This document shows, piece by piece, positions 46,336-55,685 of a stretch of DNA of 64,000 nt (the stretch's first letter is position 1; every line of letters starts with the position of its first letter). The DNA lies in assembly GCF_017848645.1 (NCBI RefSeq), contig NZ_JAFEIF010000007.1, positions 1 to 64,000 of the forward strand, written 5' to 3'. The notes beneath the pieces were generated by a model. That model did no database searches, was not told the origin of the DNA, and saw nothing but the letters and a program-made list of their open reading frames with translations. Source of the DNA: Limnohabitans sp. Its GTDB lineage: Bacteria; Pseudomonadota; Gammaproteobacteria; Burkholderiales; Burkholderiaceae_C. Made by a program: the position numbers and the translations under genes.

Positions 46336-48993
46336 ATGAGGTCCATGGGCTGGGCGCAAGGGCTGGGCGGGGGCCTGCTGGCCTGGTGCCTGGGCGTGGC
46401 GCTGCAGTTGCAACAAGCCGATTTGTGGCCCGTGGCGGCCTATGGGCTGGGCTTGGCGTGTGTTATGTCGACTGCCTTGCTGCTGAGGTGGTGGGCACGC
46501 CAGTACCCGAATGGTCATCGCCTGACCCTCTCAGCGCGGTGGGTCTTATGGGGTTTGCTGTGGGCGGCAACGGCCTTCCATGTGACCGGCTTGCACGCCT
46601 GGACCAGGGCCCACACCATAGACCCGGCGCTGGAAGGCCAAGACTTGGACGTGGTGGGCGTGGTGCAGGCCATGCCCCAGCGCCAAGACCTGGGCTGGCG
46701 CTTTCGATTTCGCATTGAGCAAGCCTGGCTGCTGGACACATCGGGGGCCCGACACGACCTGCAGCTCGATGTTGATGTGCCCGCGCAGGTGGTGCTGGGC
46801 TGGTATGGGCAAGAGGGCACGCACGACAGCGGCTGGAGCCTGTCTGCCTCGCCCGAGCCGGTCAAGCCCGGGGAGCGCTGGCGCTTGCGCGTGCGCCTGA
46901 AAGCGCCGCACGGGCACCTGAACCCGCGTGGTTTTGACTACGAGCTGTGGCTGTGGGAGCAGGGCATCCGGGCCAGCGGCTACGTGCGCAACCGCGCCAA
47001 AGACCCAGCACCGCAACGCCTGGGCAGCACCTGGGCGCACCCGATCGAGGCTTGGCGGCAGTCGGTGCGTGACCGCTTATTGACCCAGCTGTCCCCACCC
47101 GGCAGCGATGCCGAGACCGCCCGGCGGGCGGGGGTGGTGGCCGCCTTGGTCACAGGCGATCAGGCCGCTATTGAGCGCAGCGACTGGGATGTGTTCCGGG
47201 CCACGGGCGTGGCGCACCTGATGAGCATTTCGGGCCTGCATGTGACCATGTTCGCCTGGTTGGCTTCGGCACTTGTGGGCTGGCTTTGGCGGCGTTCGGC
47301 CCTGTGGGGTTTTAGCGGGGCCTTGCGCTGGCCTGCCGGCCATGTGGGGGCGTGGTCGGGTCTGGTGCTGGCCACCTTTTATGCGCTGTTCAGCGGGTGG
47401 GGCGTGCCTGCGCAGCGCACCTTGCTCATGCTGGGGGTGGTGTTGGTGCTGCGCCTGTCGGTGCGCCATTGGCATGGGACGCTGGTGTGGTTGACGGCCT
47501 GCGCCGTGGTGCTGGGCTGGGACCCGTGGGCCTTGCTGCAGCCTGGGTTTTGGCTGAGCTTTGTGGCTGTGGGGGTGTTGATGGCCTATGCGCCATCGGC
47601 TTTGGGAGCGAGTGATGCGAACTCGGGTGCACCACAAAGGGATGCGCAGAACGCACCAACATGGCGTGTGGCCACCGGGCCAGCGCCCGGCGAGCACCGT
47701 TGGGGTGCATGGGCGCAGGCGGTTTGGGTTGGGCATTTGGGGAAATGGATGCTGACGCTGGGGGCCAAGTTGCTGGCGTTGGCGCGCGAGCAGGCCACCG
47801 TCACTTTGTCTTTGGCCCCTTTGACCCTGCTGTTTTTTGGGCAGGTGTCGCTGGTGGGATTGCTCGCCAATTTGCTGGCCATCCCCTGGGTGACCTTGGT
47901 GGTCACGCCGCTGGCCATGCTGGGCGTGGGTATGCCCGCAGCGTGGGACTCGGCGGCCTGGGCCTTGCAGCCCCTGCAGGCGGTGCTGGGCTGGCTGGCG
48001 ACCTGGCCGATGGCCACTTGGTCGAGCGCCGTGCCGCCCTGGGGCCTGGCTTTGCTGGCGCTGCTGGGGGCGGTGGGCCTGGTGCTGCGCCTGCCGCTGT
48101 CCTGGAAGCTCTTGTGTCTGCCACTGCTTTGGCCGGTGCTGTTTTGGTCGCCCCCGCGCCCCTTACCTGGCAGCTTTGAGTTGCTGGCGGCCGATGTGGG
48201 GCAGGGCAATGCGGTGCTGGTGCGCACCGCCACGCACAGCCTGCTGTACGACGCGGGGCCGCGTTACTCGGCCGAGAGTGACGCCGGGCACCGGGTGCTG
48301 GTGCCTTTGCTGGCGCAAATGGGCGAGCGCATCGATACCTTGATGCTCAGCCACCGCGACAGCGACCACACCGGGGGCGCGGCGGCCGTGTTGGCCATGC
48401 AGCCGCAGGCGGCGCTTTGGTCTTCGCTGGAAGACGAACACGGCTTGCACGCCTTGCGGCCGGGCTGGACGCGCTGCCAGGCCGGGCAGGCCTGGGTGTG
48501 GGATGGGGTGCGCTTTGAAGTGTTGCACCCGCCAGAAAAACTGGATCTGCTGGCCTCTGGCGGACAGCCAAGTTCCTCGAAAACACCCCGAAAACCTCAA
48601 CCCAACGAGGTCAGCTGTGTCCTGCGCATCAGCGCGGCGCAGGCTTCTGTTTTGCTGGCGGGCGACATCGAATGGGCACAAGAGCAGGCCTTGCTGGCCT
48701 CAGGTCTGCGCCCTGTCGACGTCTTGCTCGTGCCCCACCATGGCAGCAAGACTTCGTCGAGCCAGCCATTTTTGCAGGCCCTGCAACCCCGGCTGGCGCT
48801 GGTGCAGGCCGGTTACCGCAACCGCTTTGGCCACCCGGCCCCCGAGGTCGTGGCACGCTACCAAGGATTGGGCATCCCCTTGGTGGAAAGCACCCGCTGT
48901 GGCGCGGCCACCTGGCGCAGCGAGGCCCCAAGTCAAGTGCAGTGCGAGCGGACACAGCGCCAACGCTACTGGCACCACCGCCTTGCGCCCTGA
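46336..48993 (+). CDS. comEC: DNA internalization protein ComEC/Rec2
   Basis: 885 residues from ATG 46336 (an ATG at 46231 would add 35 residues). Roughly ten or more membrane segments include the competence domain with 'VRDRLLTQLSP', 'TGDQAAIERSDWDVFRATGVAHLMSISGLHVTMFAWLAS' and 'GWGVPAQRTLLMLGVVL'. The C-terminal metallo-beta-lactamase fold has 'FELLAADVGQGNAVLVRTATHSLLYDAGP', the zinc motif 'SHRDSDHTGGA' and 'VLLVPHHGSKTSSS'. ComEC carries single-stranded DNA across the inner membrane during transformation. Its start overlaps a 38-codon frame (ATGA). Neighbours belong to an unrelated amidoligase system. Confidence 0.9.
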   Translation: MRSMGWAQGLGGGLLAWCLGVALQLQQADLWPVAAYGLGLACVMSTALLLRWWARQYPNGHRLTLSARWVLWGLLWAATAFHVTGLHAWTRAHTIDPALEGQDLDVVGVVQAMPQRQDLGWRFRFRIEQAWLLDTSGARHDLQLDVDVPAQVVLGWYGQEGTHDSGWSLSASPEPVKPGERWRLRVRLKAPHGHLNPRGFDYELWLWEQGIRASGYVRNRAKDPAPQRLGSTWAHPIEAWRQSVRDRLLTQLSPPGSDAETARRAGVVAALVTGDQAAIERSDWDVFRATGVAHLMSISGLHVTMFAWLASALVGWLWRRSALWGFSGALRWPAGHVGAWSGLVLATFYALFSGWGVPAQRTLLMLGVVLVLRLSVRHWHGTLVWLTACAVVLGWDPWALLQPGFWLSFVAVGVLMAYAPSALGASDANSGAPQRDAQNAPTWRVATGPAPGEHRWGAWAQAVWVGHLGKWMLTLGAKLLALAREQATVTLSLAPLTLLFFGQVSLVGLLANLLAIPWVTLVVTPLAMLGVGMPAAWDSAAWALQPLQAVLGWLATWPMATWSSAVPPWGLALLALLGAVGLVLRLPLSWKLLCLPLLWPVLFWSPPRPLPGSFELLAADVGQGNAVLVRTATHSLLYDAGPRYSAESDAGHRVLVPLLAQMGERIDTLMLSHRDSDHTGGAAAVLAMQPQAALWSSLEDEHGLHALRPGWTRCQAGQAWVWDGVRFEVLHPPEKLDLLASGGQPSSSKTPRKPQPNEVSCVLRISAAQASVLLAGDIEWAQEQALLASGLRPVDVLLVPHHGSKTSSSQPFLQALQPRLALVQAGYRNRFGHPAPEVVARYQGLGIPLVESTRCGAATWRSEAPSQVQCERTQRQRYWHHRLAP

Positions 48994-49069
48994 GCGAATC
49001 GGTACAAACGATTTGGTTCAAGCGGTTTGGGTATACATCTTGCTAAGCTTATGTCAGGAGTGAAGAGCC

Positions 49070-50533
49070 ATGCGCCAATTCGATGAGATGTACAGCCGCT
49101 TGCCCGCTGGCGGGCAGGGCGGTGAAGTTCGGGACCATTACCAGGCCTATGCCCGCTGGCTGGCTGCGCAGGACCCGAAAACCATGGCCTCTCGCCGCGA
49201 AGAGGCCGAGATGATTTTTCGGCGCGTGGGCATCACCTTCGCCGTGTATGGCGACAAGGACGAAGACGCGAACACGGACGAGGGCGGCACAGAGCGCCTG
49301 ATTCCGTTTGACCTGATCCCCCGCGTCATTGCCGCTCAAGAGTGGAAAAGCATGGAAGCCGGTTTGGTGCAGCGCGTCACCGCCCTGAACCGCTTCATCC
49401 ACGACGTCTACCACGACCAGGACATCCTGAGGGCCGGGGTGGTGCCGCGCGAACAGATCGAGCGCAACGCCCAGTTCCGCCCCGAGATGGTGGGTGTGGA
49501 TGTGCCCAATCAAATTTATTCACACATCAGCGGCATCGACATCGTGCGCGCCCCCGACAGCGCAGGCAAGGGCGAGTACTACGTGCTTGAAGACAACCTG
49601 CGTGTGCCCAGCGGCGTGAGCTACATGCTGGAAGACCGCAAGATGATGATGCGCCTGTTCCCTGAGCTGTTCAGTCAGCACCGCGTGGCCCCGGTGGCGC
49701 ATTACCCCGATTTGCTGCTGGAGACCCTGCGTGCCAGCAGCCCCGCCACCACGGCCGAGCCCACGGTGGTGGTGCTCACGCCCGGCATGTACAACAGCGC
49801 GTACTTTGAGCACGCGTTTTTGGCCCAGCAAATGGGTGTGGAGCTGGTGGAAGGCCAAGACCTGTTTGTCAAAGACAAGTTCGTCTACATGCGCACCACG
49901 CGCGGCCCCAAGCGGGTGGACGTGATCTACCGCCGTGTGGACGACGACTTTTTGGACCCGAATGTGTTCCGCCCCAGCTCGACCCTGGGCTGCGCGGGCC
50001 TGATGGACGCCTACAAGGCCGGGCATGTGGCGATCTGCAACGCGGTGGGCACGGGCGTGGCCGACGACAAGTCGATCTACCCCTATGTGCCCGACATGAT
50101 CAAGTTCTACCTGGGTGAGGAGCCGATCCTGAAGAACGTGCCCACTTACCAGTGCCGCAAGCCTGACGACCTGCAGTACACCCTGGCCCACCTGAAAGAC
50201 CTGGTGGTCAAGGAAGTGCACGGCGCTGGCGGCTACGGCATGTTGGTCGGCCCGGCATCGACCAAGGAAGAGATTGAGCGCTTTCGCGGTGCCTTGCTGG
50301 CCAACCCCGAGGGCTACATCGCCCAGCCCACGCTCAGCTTGTCCACTTGCCCCACCTATGTGGACAGCGGCATCGCCCCGCGCCACATTGATTTGCGGCC
50401 CTTTGTGCTGAGTGGCCGCACGGTGCAGATGGTGCCCGGTGGTCTCACTCGCGTGGCGCTGAAAGAAGGCTCTTTGGTGGTGAACTCGTCCCAAGGCGGC
50501 GGCACCAAGGACACCTGGATCTTGCAGGATTAA
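49070..50533 (+). CDS. Circularly permuted ATP-grasp protein (stand-alone)
   Basis: 487 residues. The CP-ATP-grasp (DUF404/407 type) pattern is 'FDEMYSRLPAGGQGGEVRDHYQAYARWLAAQ', 'EAEMIFRRVGITFAVYGD', 'VYHDQDILRAGVVPREQIERNAQFRPEM', 'LEDNLRVPSGVSYMLEDRKMMMRLFPEL' and 'LVVKEVHGAGGYGMLVGP', 'FVLSGRTVQMVPGGLTRVAL'. It is predicted to join a carboxylate to an amine using ATP. It is a distant paralog of the first half of the fused gene on the other strand. The alpha-E gene follows 15 bases later. Gene begins 76 bases after comEC. Confidence 0.9.
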   Translation: MRQFDEMYSRLPAGGQGGEVRDHYQAYARWLAAQDPKTMASRREEAEMIFRRVGITFAVYGDKDEDANTDEGGTERLIPFDLIPRVIAAQEWKSMEAGLVQRVTALNRFIHDVYHDQDILRAGVVPREQIERNAQFRPEMVGVDVPNQIYSHISGIDIVRAPDSAGKGEYYVLEDNLRVPSGVSYMLEDRKMMMRLFPELFSQHRVAPVAHYPDLLLETLRASSPATTAEPTVVVLTPGMYNSAYFEHAFLAQQMGVELVEGQDLFVKDKFVYMRTTRGPKRVDVIYRRVDDDFLDPNVFRPSSTLGCAGLMDAYKAGHVAICNAVGTGVADDKSIYPYVPDMIKFYLGEEPILKNVPTYQCRKPDDLQYTLAHLKDLVVKEVHGAGGYGMLVGPASTKEEIERFRGALLANPEGYIAQPTLSLSTCPTYVDSGIAPRHIDLRPFVLSGRTVQMVPGGLTRVALKEGSLVVNSSQGGGTKDTWILQD

Positions 50534-50548
50534 AAGGGGAGAACACAC

Positions 50549-51526
50549 ATGCTTTCAAGAACCGCCGATCACCTGTTCTGGATGTCCCGCTACATGGAGC
50601 GGGCCGAAAACACCGCCCGCATGCTGAACGTGAGCTACGAGACCTCGCTTTTGCCGCAGTCGGCCGCCGCTGTAGAGGCGGGCTGGGAGGGCCTTTTGTC
50701 CATCAGCGAGTTGTTGCCGTCCTACCTGGCGCGCTACAAAACCATCAACCCCCGCGATGTGATGGCCTTCATGGTCCGTGATGAAAACAACCCCTCGTCC
50801 ATCCTGTCGTGCCTGCGCGCTGCGCGAGAAAACGCCCGCGCCGTGCGGGGCACGCTCACCACCGAGGTGTGGGAGACACAAAACCAGACCTGGCTCGAAG
50901 TCAACCGCATGCTCAAAAGCGGTGAGTTCGAGCGCGATCCGGGTCAGTTCTTTGAGTGGGTCAAGTTCCGCTCGCACCTGTCGCGCGGCGTAACAGTGGG
51001 CACCATGCTCATGGACGAGTCGCTCTACTTCATGCGCATGGGCACGTTTTTGGAGCGGGCCGACAACACGGCGCGGTTGGTGGATGTGAAGTTCCACGCC
51101 ATGCAAAACGATTTTTTTGGTGCACCTCAATACGGCGCACCCGAGACCGAGAGTGCGCAGGAATACGACTTCTACCACTGGAGTGCCATCTTGCGCAGCG
51201 TCAGCGGCTTTGAGGTGTACCGCAAGGTTTACCGCGATGTGATTCGCCCCGAGCGCGTGGCCGAGTTGCTGATCTTGCGCCCGGACATGCCGCGCTCACT
51301 GCACGCGAGCCTCAACGAGGTGGTGGCCAACCTCAAGTTGGTCTCGCACGATGCAGACAGCGACACCTTGCGCCACGCAGGCCGTTTGCGCTCGGAGTTG
51401 GCCTTTGGCCGCATCGACGAGATCCTGGCCACGGGTTTGCACGCTTATCTGACGCAGTTTTTGGAGCGGGTGAATGTGCTGGGCGGGCGCATCAGCCGCG
51501 AGTTCCTGATGCCGCAGGCGGCATAA
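50549..51526 (+). CDS. Alpha-E domain protein (stand-alone)
   Basis: 325 residues, almost all helical. It opens 'MLSRTADHLFWMSRYMERAENTARMLNV', the alpha-E signature, and later shows 'WEGLLSISELLPSYLARYKTINPRDVMAFMVRDENNPSSILSCLRAARENARAVRGTLTTEVWETQN', then 'RVNVLGGRISREFLMP'. The family always accompanies CP-ATP-grasp proteins and is thought to be a partner subunit. Translation likely couples to the upstream gene (15-base gap). Here the plus-strand pair has no transglutaminase and no proteasome-like protease beside it, unlike many relatives. Confidence 0.9.
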   Translation: MLSRTADHLFWMSRYMERAENTARMLNVSYETSLLPQSAAAVEAGWEGLLSISELLPSYLARYKTINPRDVMAFMVRDENNPSSILSCLRAARENARAVRGTLTTEVWETQNQTWLEVNRMLKSGEFERDPGQFFEWVKFRSHLSRGVTVGTMLMDESLYFMRMGTFLERADNTARLVDVKFHAMQNDFFGAPQYGAPETESAQEYDFYHWSAILRSVSGFEVYRKVYRDVIRPERVAELLILRPDMPRSLHASLNEVVANLKLVSHDADSDTLRHAGRLRSELAFGRIDEILATGLHAYLTQFLERVNVLGGRISREFLMPQAA

Positions 51527-51534
51527 GTGGGGCG

Positions 51535-51624
51535 GTAGGTCGGGCCTTCAGGTCCGACACAGCGCAGCTTACCGTTTGAAAATGTCGCTTCGAAAAAATA
51601 TCAGACCTCAAGGCCCCGACCTAC
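51535..51624. repeat. Second REPIN-like element with GTAG heads
   Basis: The left unit (51535-51556) begins GTAG and continues with an internal palindrome GTCGGGCCTTCAGGTCCGAC (5-bp outer stem, 3-bp inner stem). The right unit (51602-51624) is an inverted imperfect copy ending CCTAC. They flank a 45-base spacer. Both ends match those of the element at 32767 (GTAGG...CCTAC), but the stems differ, so it is a separate subtype. It lies between convergent genes. Confidence 0.72.
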
Positions 51625-51634
51625 AGGCTGTTCA

Positions 51635-52417
51635 TCAATTGCTCAGCGTCAGCACCACCGGCGCGTGGTCGCTGGGTCGCTCGTTTTTGCGCGGGGCCCG
51701 GTCGATCACGCAGGCGCTGGCGCGGGCCTTGAGGGCCTGTGTAATCAGGATGTGGTCGATGCGCAGGCCCCGGTTGCGGCGGAACGCGAACTCGCGGTAA
51801 TCCCACCAGCTGTAGCTTTTTTCGGGTTGCTCGAACAATCTGAAGCTGTCCGTCAGGCCCAGGCCGATCAGGGCTTGGAGCTTCTCGCGCTCGGCGTCGG
51901 TGCAGTGGATGGTGCCCGCCAAGCCCACCGGGTCCCACATATCGAGTTCGTCAAAGGTGATGTTGTAGTCGCCCAGCAGCACCAGGTTCGGGTGCTGCTG
52001 CATCTGGCTGCCCACCCACTCGCGCAGCGCGTCCAGCCAGCGCATTTTGTAGACAAACTTGTCGCTGTCGGGCGCCTGGCCGTTGGGAAAATACGCGCCG
52101 ATCACCCGAACCGTGCCGCCTGCGCCATCAGGATAGGTGGCCGCGATCACGCGGGACATGTCGTCTTCAAAGCCGGGGATGTTTTTCACCACATCCGCGC
52201 CCTCGTCTTTGGAAATCAGGGCCACACCGTTGTAGGTTTTTTGGCCAAACCATTGCGCCCGGTAACCCGCTTCGGCCAAGGCGGCGGCGGGAAACTTGTC
52301 GTCGGTGAGTTTGAGCTCCTGCAAAGCCAGCACATCGGTCGGGTTGGCGGCCAGCCAGTCGAGCACCTGGGGCAGGCGCACAGACAAGGAGTTGACGTTC
52401 CAGGTGGCAATTTTCAT
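51635..52417 (-). CDS. xthA: Exodeoxyribonuclease III
   Basis: 260 residues from ATG 52417, the family start 'MKIATWNVNSLSVRLPQVLDWL'; the open frame runs upstream without a plausible start. Catalytic motifs are 'WNVNSL', 'DVLALQELKL', 'YNGVALISK', 'GAYFPNG', 'VLLGDYNIT', 'RGLRIDHILIT' and 'RPSDHAPVVLTL'. It is an apurinic/apyrimidinic endonuclease and 3'-5' exonuclease of base excision repair. A 101-base gap separates it from the upstream methyltransferase stop. Confidence 0.95.
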   Translation of the reverse strand: MKIATWNVNSLSVRLPQVLDWLAANPTDVLALQELKLTDDKFPAAALAEAGYRAQWFGQKTYNGVALISKDEGADVVKNIPGFEDDMSRVIAATYPDGAGGTVRVIGAYFPNGQAPDSDKFVYKMRWLDALREWVGSQMQQHPNLVLLGDYNITFDELDMWDPVGLAGTIHCTDAEREKLQALIGLGLTDSFRLFEQPEKSYSWWDYREFAFRRNRGLRIDHILITQALKARASACVIDRAPRKNERPSDHAPVVLTLSN

Positions 52418-52518
52418 GATCAGTTTTATGTGGGTCTGTCGGGTAGATTTTGAGTTTAGCTGAGCGCTTGGCGAAGATGGATTGACCCGACAACCTCTCA
52501 CCCCGTTCGCCGGGGTTC

Positions 52519-53118
52519 CTACACTGGCAAATGCCGGGCTGCCAACTTGCGAATGGCATCGTCGGAAATGGCTTGTTTGGCGGCCAGCAGGTAAAGGTCA
52601 TAGTGTGCAGGGCGCGCCCGTCCCACAGATTTGGCAAAACCGCAGGCTCGCATGGTGTCGGCCAGCACCTGGAGCGTGAAGCCACAGCGGTGGGCCATGT
52701 ACAAATTGCCAGCGGCCATGGCTCCACGGTGGCCATACAAAATATCCAAAGCAGAAATGGGACCAGCCGGGGACTCGTACAAGGGCGATGCCAAAGCACC
52801 CTGGGCCACTTGCGCACAGACCGATTGCAAGTCCGGACAAGTGATCAAAACCAAGCCATCCGGTTTGAGAACCCGCACAAATTCGGCCAATGCCAGAGGC
52901 ACCTCATGGGGGTAGAGGTGTTCGATGTTGTGGCTTGAAACGATCGCATCGATCGAGCCCGATGGCACTGCTGACATATCGGTCATGGTGCCAATGACAT
53001 CGGGCTGCACGGACGCATCGATGTCCAGGCGAACCTCTTGCCAATCTTCAAATCCTGTAAAACCGTGTTCGCGTCCAAGTGGGCCGCACCCCACATTCAG
53101 CAGTTGTTTTTTTTCCAT
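52519..53118 (-). CDS. SAM-dependent methyltransferase divergent from OGT-like gene
   Basis: 199 residues from ATG 53118. Motif I is 'KQLLNVGCGPLGREHGFTGF', followed by 'LDIDASVQPDVIGTMTDMS', 'IDAIVSSHNIEHLYPHEVPLALAEFVRVLKPDGLVLITCPDLQSVCAQVA', the style of class I methyltransferases that modify sugar or glycolipid precursors. The gene faces the OGT-like protein across 211 bases that contain a 7-bp stem GCCGCTC/GAGCGGC (53137-53156) in its own leader. A role in a glycan or glycoprotein pathway is inferred from that pairing only. Confidence 0.8.
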   Translation of the reverse strand: MEKKQLLNVGCGPLGREHGFTGFEDWQEVRLDIDASVQPDVIGTMTDMSAVPSGSIDAIVSSHNIEHLYPHEVPLALAEFVRVLKPDGLVLITCPDLQSVCAQVAQGALASPLYESPAGPISALDILYGHRGAMAAGNLYMAHRCGFTLQVLADTMRACGFAKSVGRARPAHYDLYLLAAKQAISDDAIRKLAARHLPV

Positions 53119-53329
53119 TTTGACGCCCTGATATTGGCCGCTCCCTGTTGAGCGGCTATGCAAGAGTTTAAGGGGCGTTGTTTGGGCGGAGCAGTGCCAA
53201 GTAGGGCTGTGGTGGTGGGTGTGGCAACGGGTCATCTTTAGAGAAAAAACCAATGAATTTTTACAAATTGTTGTCTTAATGAGGCTTAACGCATGGAAAA
53301 TCCTTGTCTTGATCTTCCCGTGGAACACC

Positions 53330-55675
53330 ATGAACAGCCCATCCCTTGATTCGAATGAGAACTCGGCCGAGCAAGTCACCATCGAGTTGTCGGCCGCTGT
53401 GGCCCAAGCTTTTCAGCAAGCCCATGAATTTTTCAAAACCGGCCAATGGGCGCAAGCGCAGGCCAGCTACGAACAGGTGCTCAAAGAGGTGCCACAACTG
53501 GAGCCTGCGGCCCTGCAATGGGTCAGGTGTCTCGTTTTGCAGGGGCTGCAGATGCAAGCACGGGAGGGTTTTGCCCAGCTGCTCAAAAATTTCCCGAACA
53601 ATTACAGCGCGTGGTTGGAGGCGGGGCACTTGTGTCGCCAACAGGCCCAGCACCAGCAAGCCCAGGTTTGTTATGCCAAAGCCATCGGTTTGGTGCCGGA
53701 CCGGTTTGAGGCGCGTTTGTCCATGGCGCGCTTGCTGGAGGACTTGGGGCAGTTTGATGCAGGGGCCGTGGAGTACCACCGGGCCTTGCAGTCGGGTGGT
53801 GCGGCCAAGGCCCGAACGCTGCATTGGCGCATGGCCAAATTCAGACTGGAGCGCGGCGATGTGCCCAGGGCGCTGGAATCCATGCGCCAGGCTTTGCTGA
53901 TTGTGCGTCTGGCTACCGAGCCCCTGGATGACAACGAGCGCGCCGAGATGCAAATGGACCTGGGCGACATCTTCATGCGTTTGGGCATGACGCAAGACGC
54001 GCACCGAGCTTTTGAGCGGGCCAGTGTCGGGACCGCAGAGCCCACTTTGTCGCGCTTGGCCGATTTGTCGTTTCGCTACAACCTCTGGCAAGAAGCGCAA
54101 GAGGTGCTGCGGCGCAATGTGGCTTTGCACCCGGACAGTGGTGCGGCGCATTGGAACCTGGCCCATTCGCTGGCCGAAAGCTGGGACATGCAAGGGGCTT
54201 TGGAGTCGCTGGCCAAAGCCGAAGCCATCGCGCCCCAGTCGGGTGCCAAATCCATGATGGCCAGCGTGGCAGGTCGCACGGGCGATGCCGATACCGCCTT
54301 GCGGCTGTACAAAGAGTTGGCGGAGGAGGAGGGTCCGGGCTCCAAAATGCATTCGAGCGCGGCCATGAGTTCGCTCTACAGCGACCGGCTGAGCGCCCAA
54401 GAGGTGGCCGATCTGCACCGCGATTTGTTCAAGCATCTGGGTGACCATGCCCGTCAGGTCAGCAGTTTCAAAAACAAGCCTGACCCACAGCGCCCTTTGC
54501 GATTGGGCCTGGTGTCGGCAGATTTTCACCACCAGCACCCGGTGAACATTTTCATGCAGCCCGTGCTGGCCCGTCTGAACCGCCAGGCGCTGGAGGTGAC
54601 GGTGTACTTCACAGGTGTGTCGTACGACGACCAGACCCAGCAGGCCAAGAGCCGGGTGGCCCGCTGGGTCGACGTGGCGGCCTGGAATGACAGGCAATTG
54701 GCCCGTCGAATCGAGGACGATGGCATCGACATCCTGTTGGACTTGTCCGGCCACACCAGCATGCAGCGCATGAGTCTGTTCGGGCAACGCGCAGCGCCCG
54801 TTCAAGCCACGTTCTTGGGTTACCCCGGCTCAACCGGCGTGCCCAACATCGATTGGTTGGTCGCGGATGCGGTGGTGGCCCCGCCAGGCAGTGAGGCCTT
54901 GTTCAGTGAGCAGGTGCTGCGTTTGCCGCACAGCGTGTTTTGCTATGCGCCGGAAACCGATTACCCCTATCCGGCCTATGGCCAGGCCCATGCCGAGCGC
55001 CCTTTGACATTTGGTTCCTTCAACAACGTGCCCAAACTCACCCCGCACACCTTGCGCCTGTGGGCCCAGGTGCTGCAGCAAGTGCCCGGCTCGCGCTTGT
55101 TGCTCAAAGCGCCCAGTTTCAAGGACCTGGGGGCTGTCGAGGTGTTCACGCAGCGCTTTGCCGCTTTGGGCATCCCGGCCGAGCGCTTGGAGTTCAGGGG
55201 GCCGGTGGGCCTGACAGACATGATGGCCGAGTACGCCGATGTGGACATTGCGCTGGACACCGTTCCTTACAACGGCGGTACCACCAGTTTGCAAGCCATG
55301 TGGATGGGGGTGCCGGTGGTGGCGCTGGCGGGCCACAATTTTGTCTCGCGCATGGGGGCCAGTTTCATGAGCGCGGCAGGTCTGACAGATTGGGTGGCCG
55401 CAACTGACACCGAGTATGTGCAAATTGCCGTGGCCAAGGCCCGCGACCGTGCGGCCCTCCTGACGCTCAAACAAGGCATGCGCGAGCGCCTGCAGGCTTG
55501 CCCGGCCTGGAACATTGACCAGTACACCCGGGACTTTGAAGGGGCGCTGCGCCAGATGTGGGTCGCGCACTGTCAAGGGCAAACTGGCGCGCAACAGCCG
55601 GAACAAGCAGCTCCCGAACCTCAAGGCCGGGGGGCGGCTACACGCAAAACCAAAGGCAAAACCCAAGCTGATTGA
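53330..55675 (+). CDS. TPR protein with O-GlcNAc transferase-like (GT41) domain
   Basis: 781 residues from ATG 53330 (ATGs at 53219 or 53279 would lengthen it). The first about 380 residues contain tetratricopeptide-like helical repeats ('AQAFQQAHEFFKTGQWAQAQASYEQVLKEVPQLEPAALQW', 'AQVCYAKAIGLVPDRFEARLSMARLLEDLGQFD'). The GT41-type catalytic part has 'LRLGLVSADFHHQHPVNIFMQPVLARLN', 'GIDILLDLSGHTSMQRMSLFGQRAAPVQATFLGYPGSTGVPNIDWLVAD', 'LKAPSFKDLGAVEVF' and 'DTVPYNGGTTSLQAMWMGVPVVAL', as in SPINDLY/OGT. It probably glycosylates proteins at Ser/Thr or acts as a soluble glycosyltransferase. A C-terminal tail rich in Gln, Ala and Lys ends the protein. Confidence 0.86.
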   Translation: MNSPSLDSNENSAEQVTIELSAAVAQAFQQAHEFFKTGQWAQAQASYEQVLKEVPQLEPAALQWVRCLVLQGLQMQAREGFAQLLKNFPNNYSAWLEAGHLCRQQAQHQQAQVCYAKAIGLVPDRFEARLSMARLLEDLGQFDAGAVEYHRALQSGGAAKARTLHWRMAKFRLERGDVPRALESMRQALLIVRLATEPLDDNERAEMQMDLGDIFMRLGMTQDAHRAFERASVGTAEPTLSRLADLSFRYNLWQEAQEVLRRNVALHPDSGAAHWNLAHSLAESWDMQGALESLAKAEAIAPQSGAKSMMASVAGRTGDADTALRLYKELAEEEGPGSKMHSSAAMSSLYSDRLSAQEVADLHRDLFKHLGDHARQVSSFKNKPDPQRPLRLGLVSADFHHQHPVNIFMQPVLARLNRQALEVTVYFTGVSYDDQTQQAKSRVARWVDVAAWNDRQLARRIEDDGIDILLDLSGHTSMQRMSLFGQRAAPVQATFLGYPGSTGVPNIDWLVADAVVAPPGSEALFSEQVLRLPHSVFCYAPETDYPYPAYGQAHAERPLTFGSFNNVPKLTPHTLRLWAQVLQQVPGSRLLLKAPSFKDLGAVEVFTQRFAALGIPAERLEFRGPVGLTDMMAEYADVDIALDTVPYNGGTTSLQAMWMGVPVVALAGHNFVSRMGASFMSAAGLTDWVAATDTEYVQIAVAKARDRAALLTLKQGMRERLQACPAWNIDQYTRDFEGALRQMWVAHCQGQTGAQQPEQAAPEPQGRGAATRKTKGKTQAD

Positions 55676-55685
55676 GTTTGGGGCA

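Noticed and set aside
51535-51624. Inverted repeat after the alpha-E gene as a terminator
   Set aside because: Arms are about 45 bases apart with no T tract; the GTAG heads point to a REPIN-like element instead.
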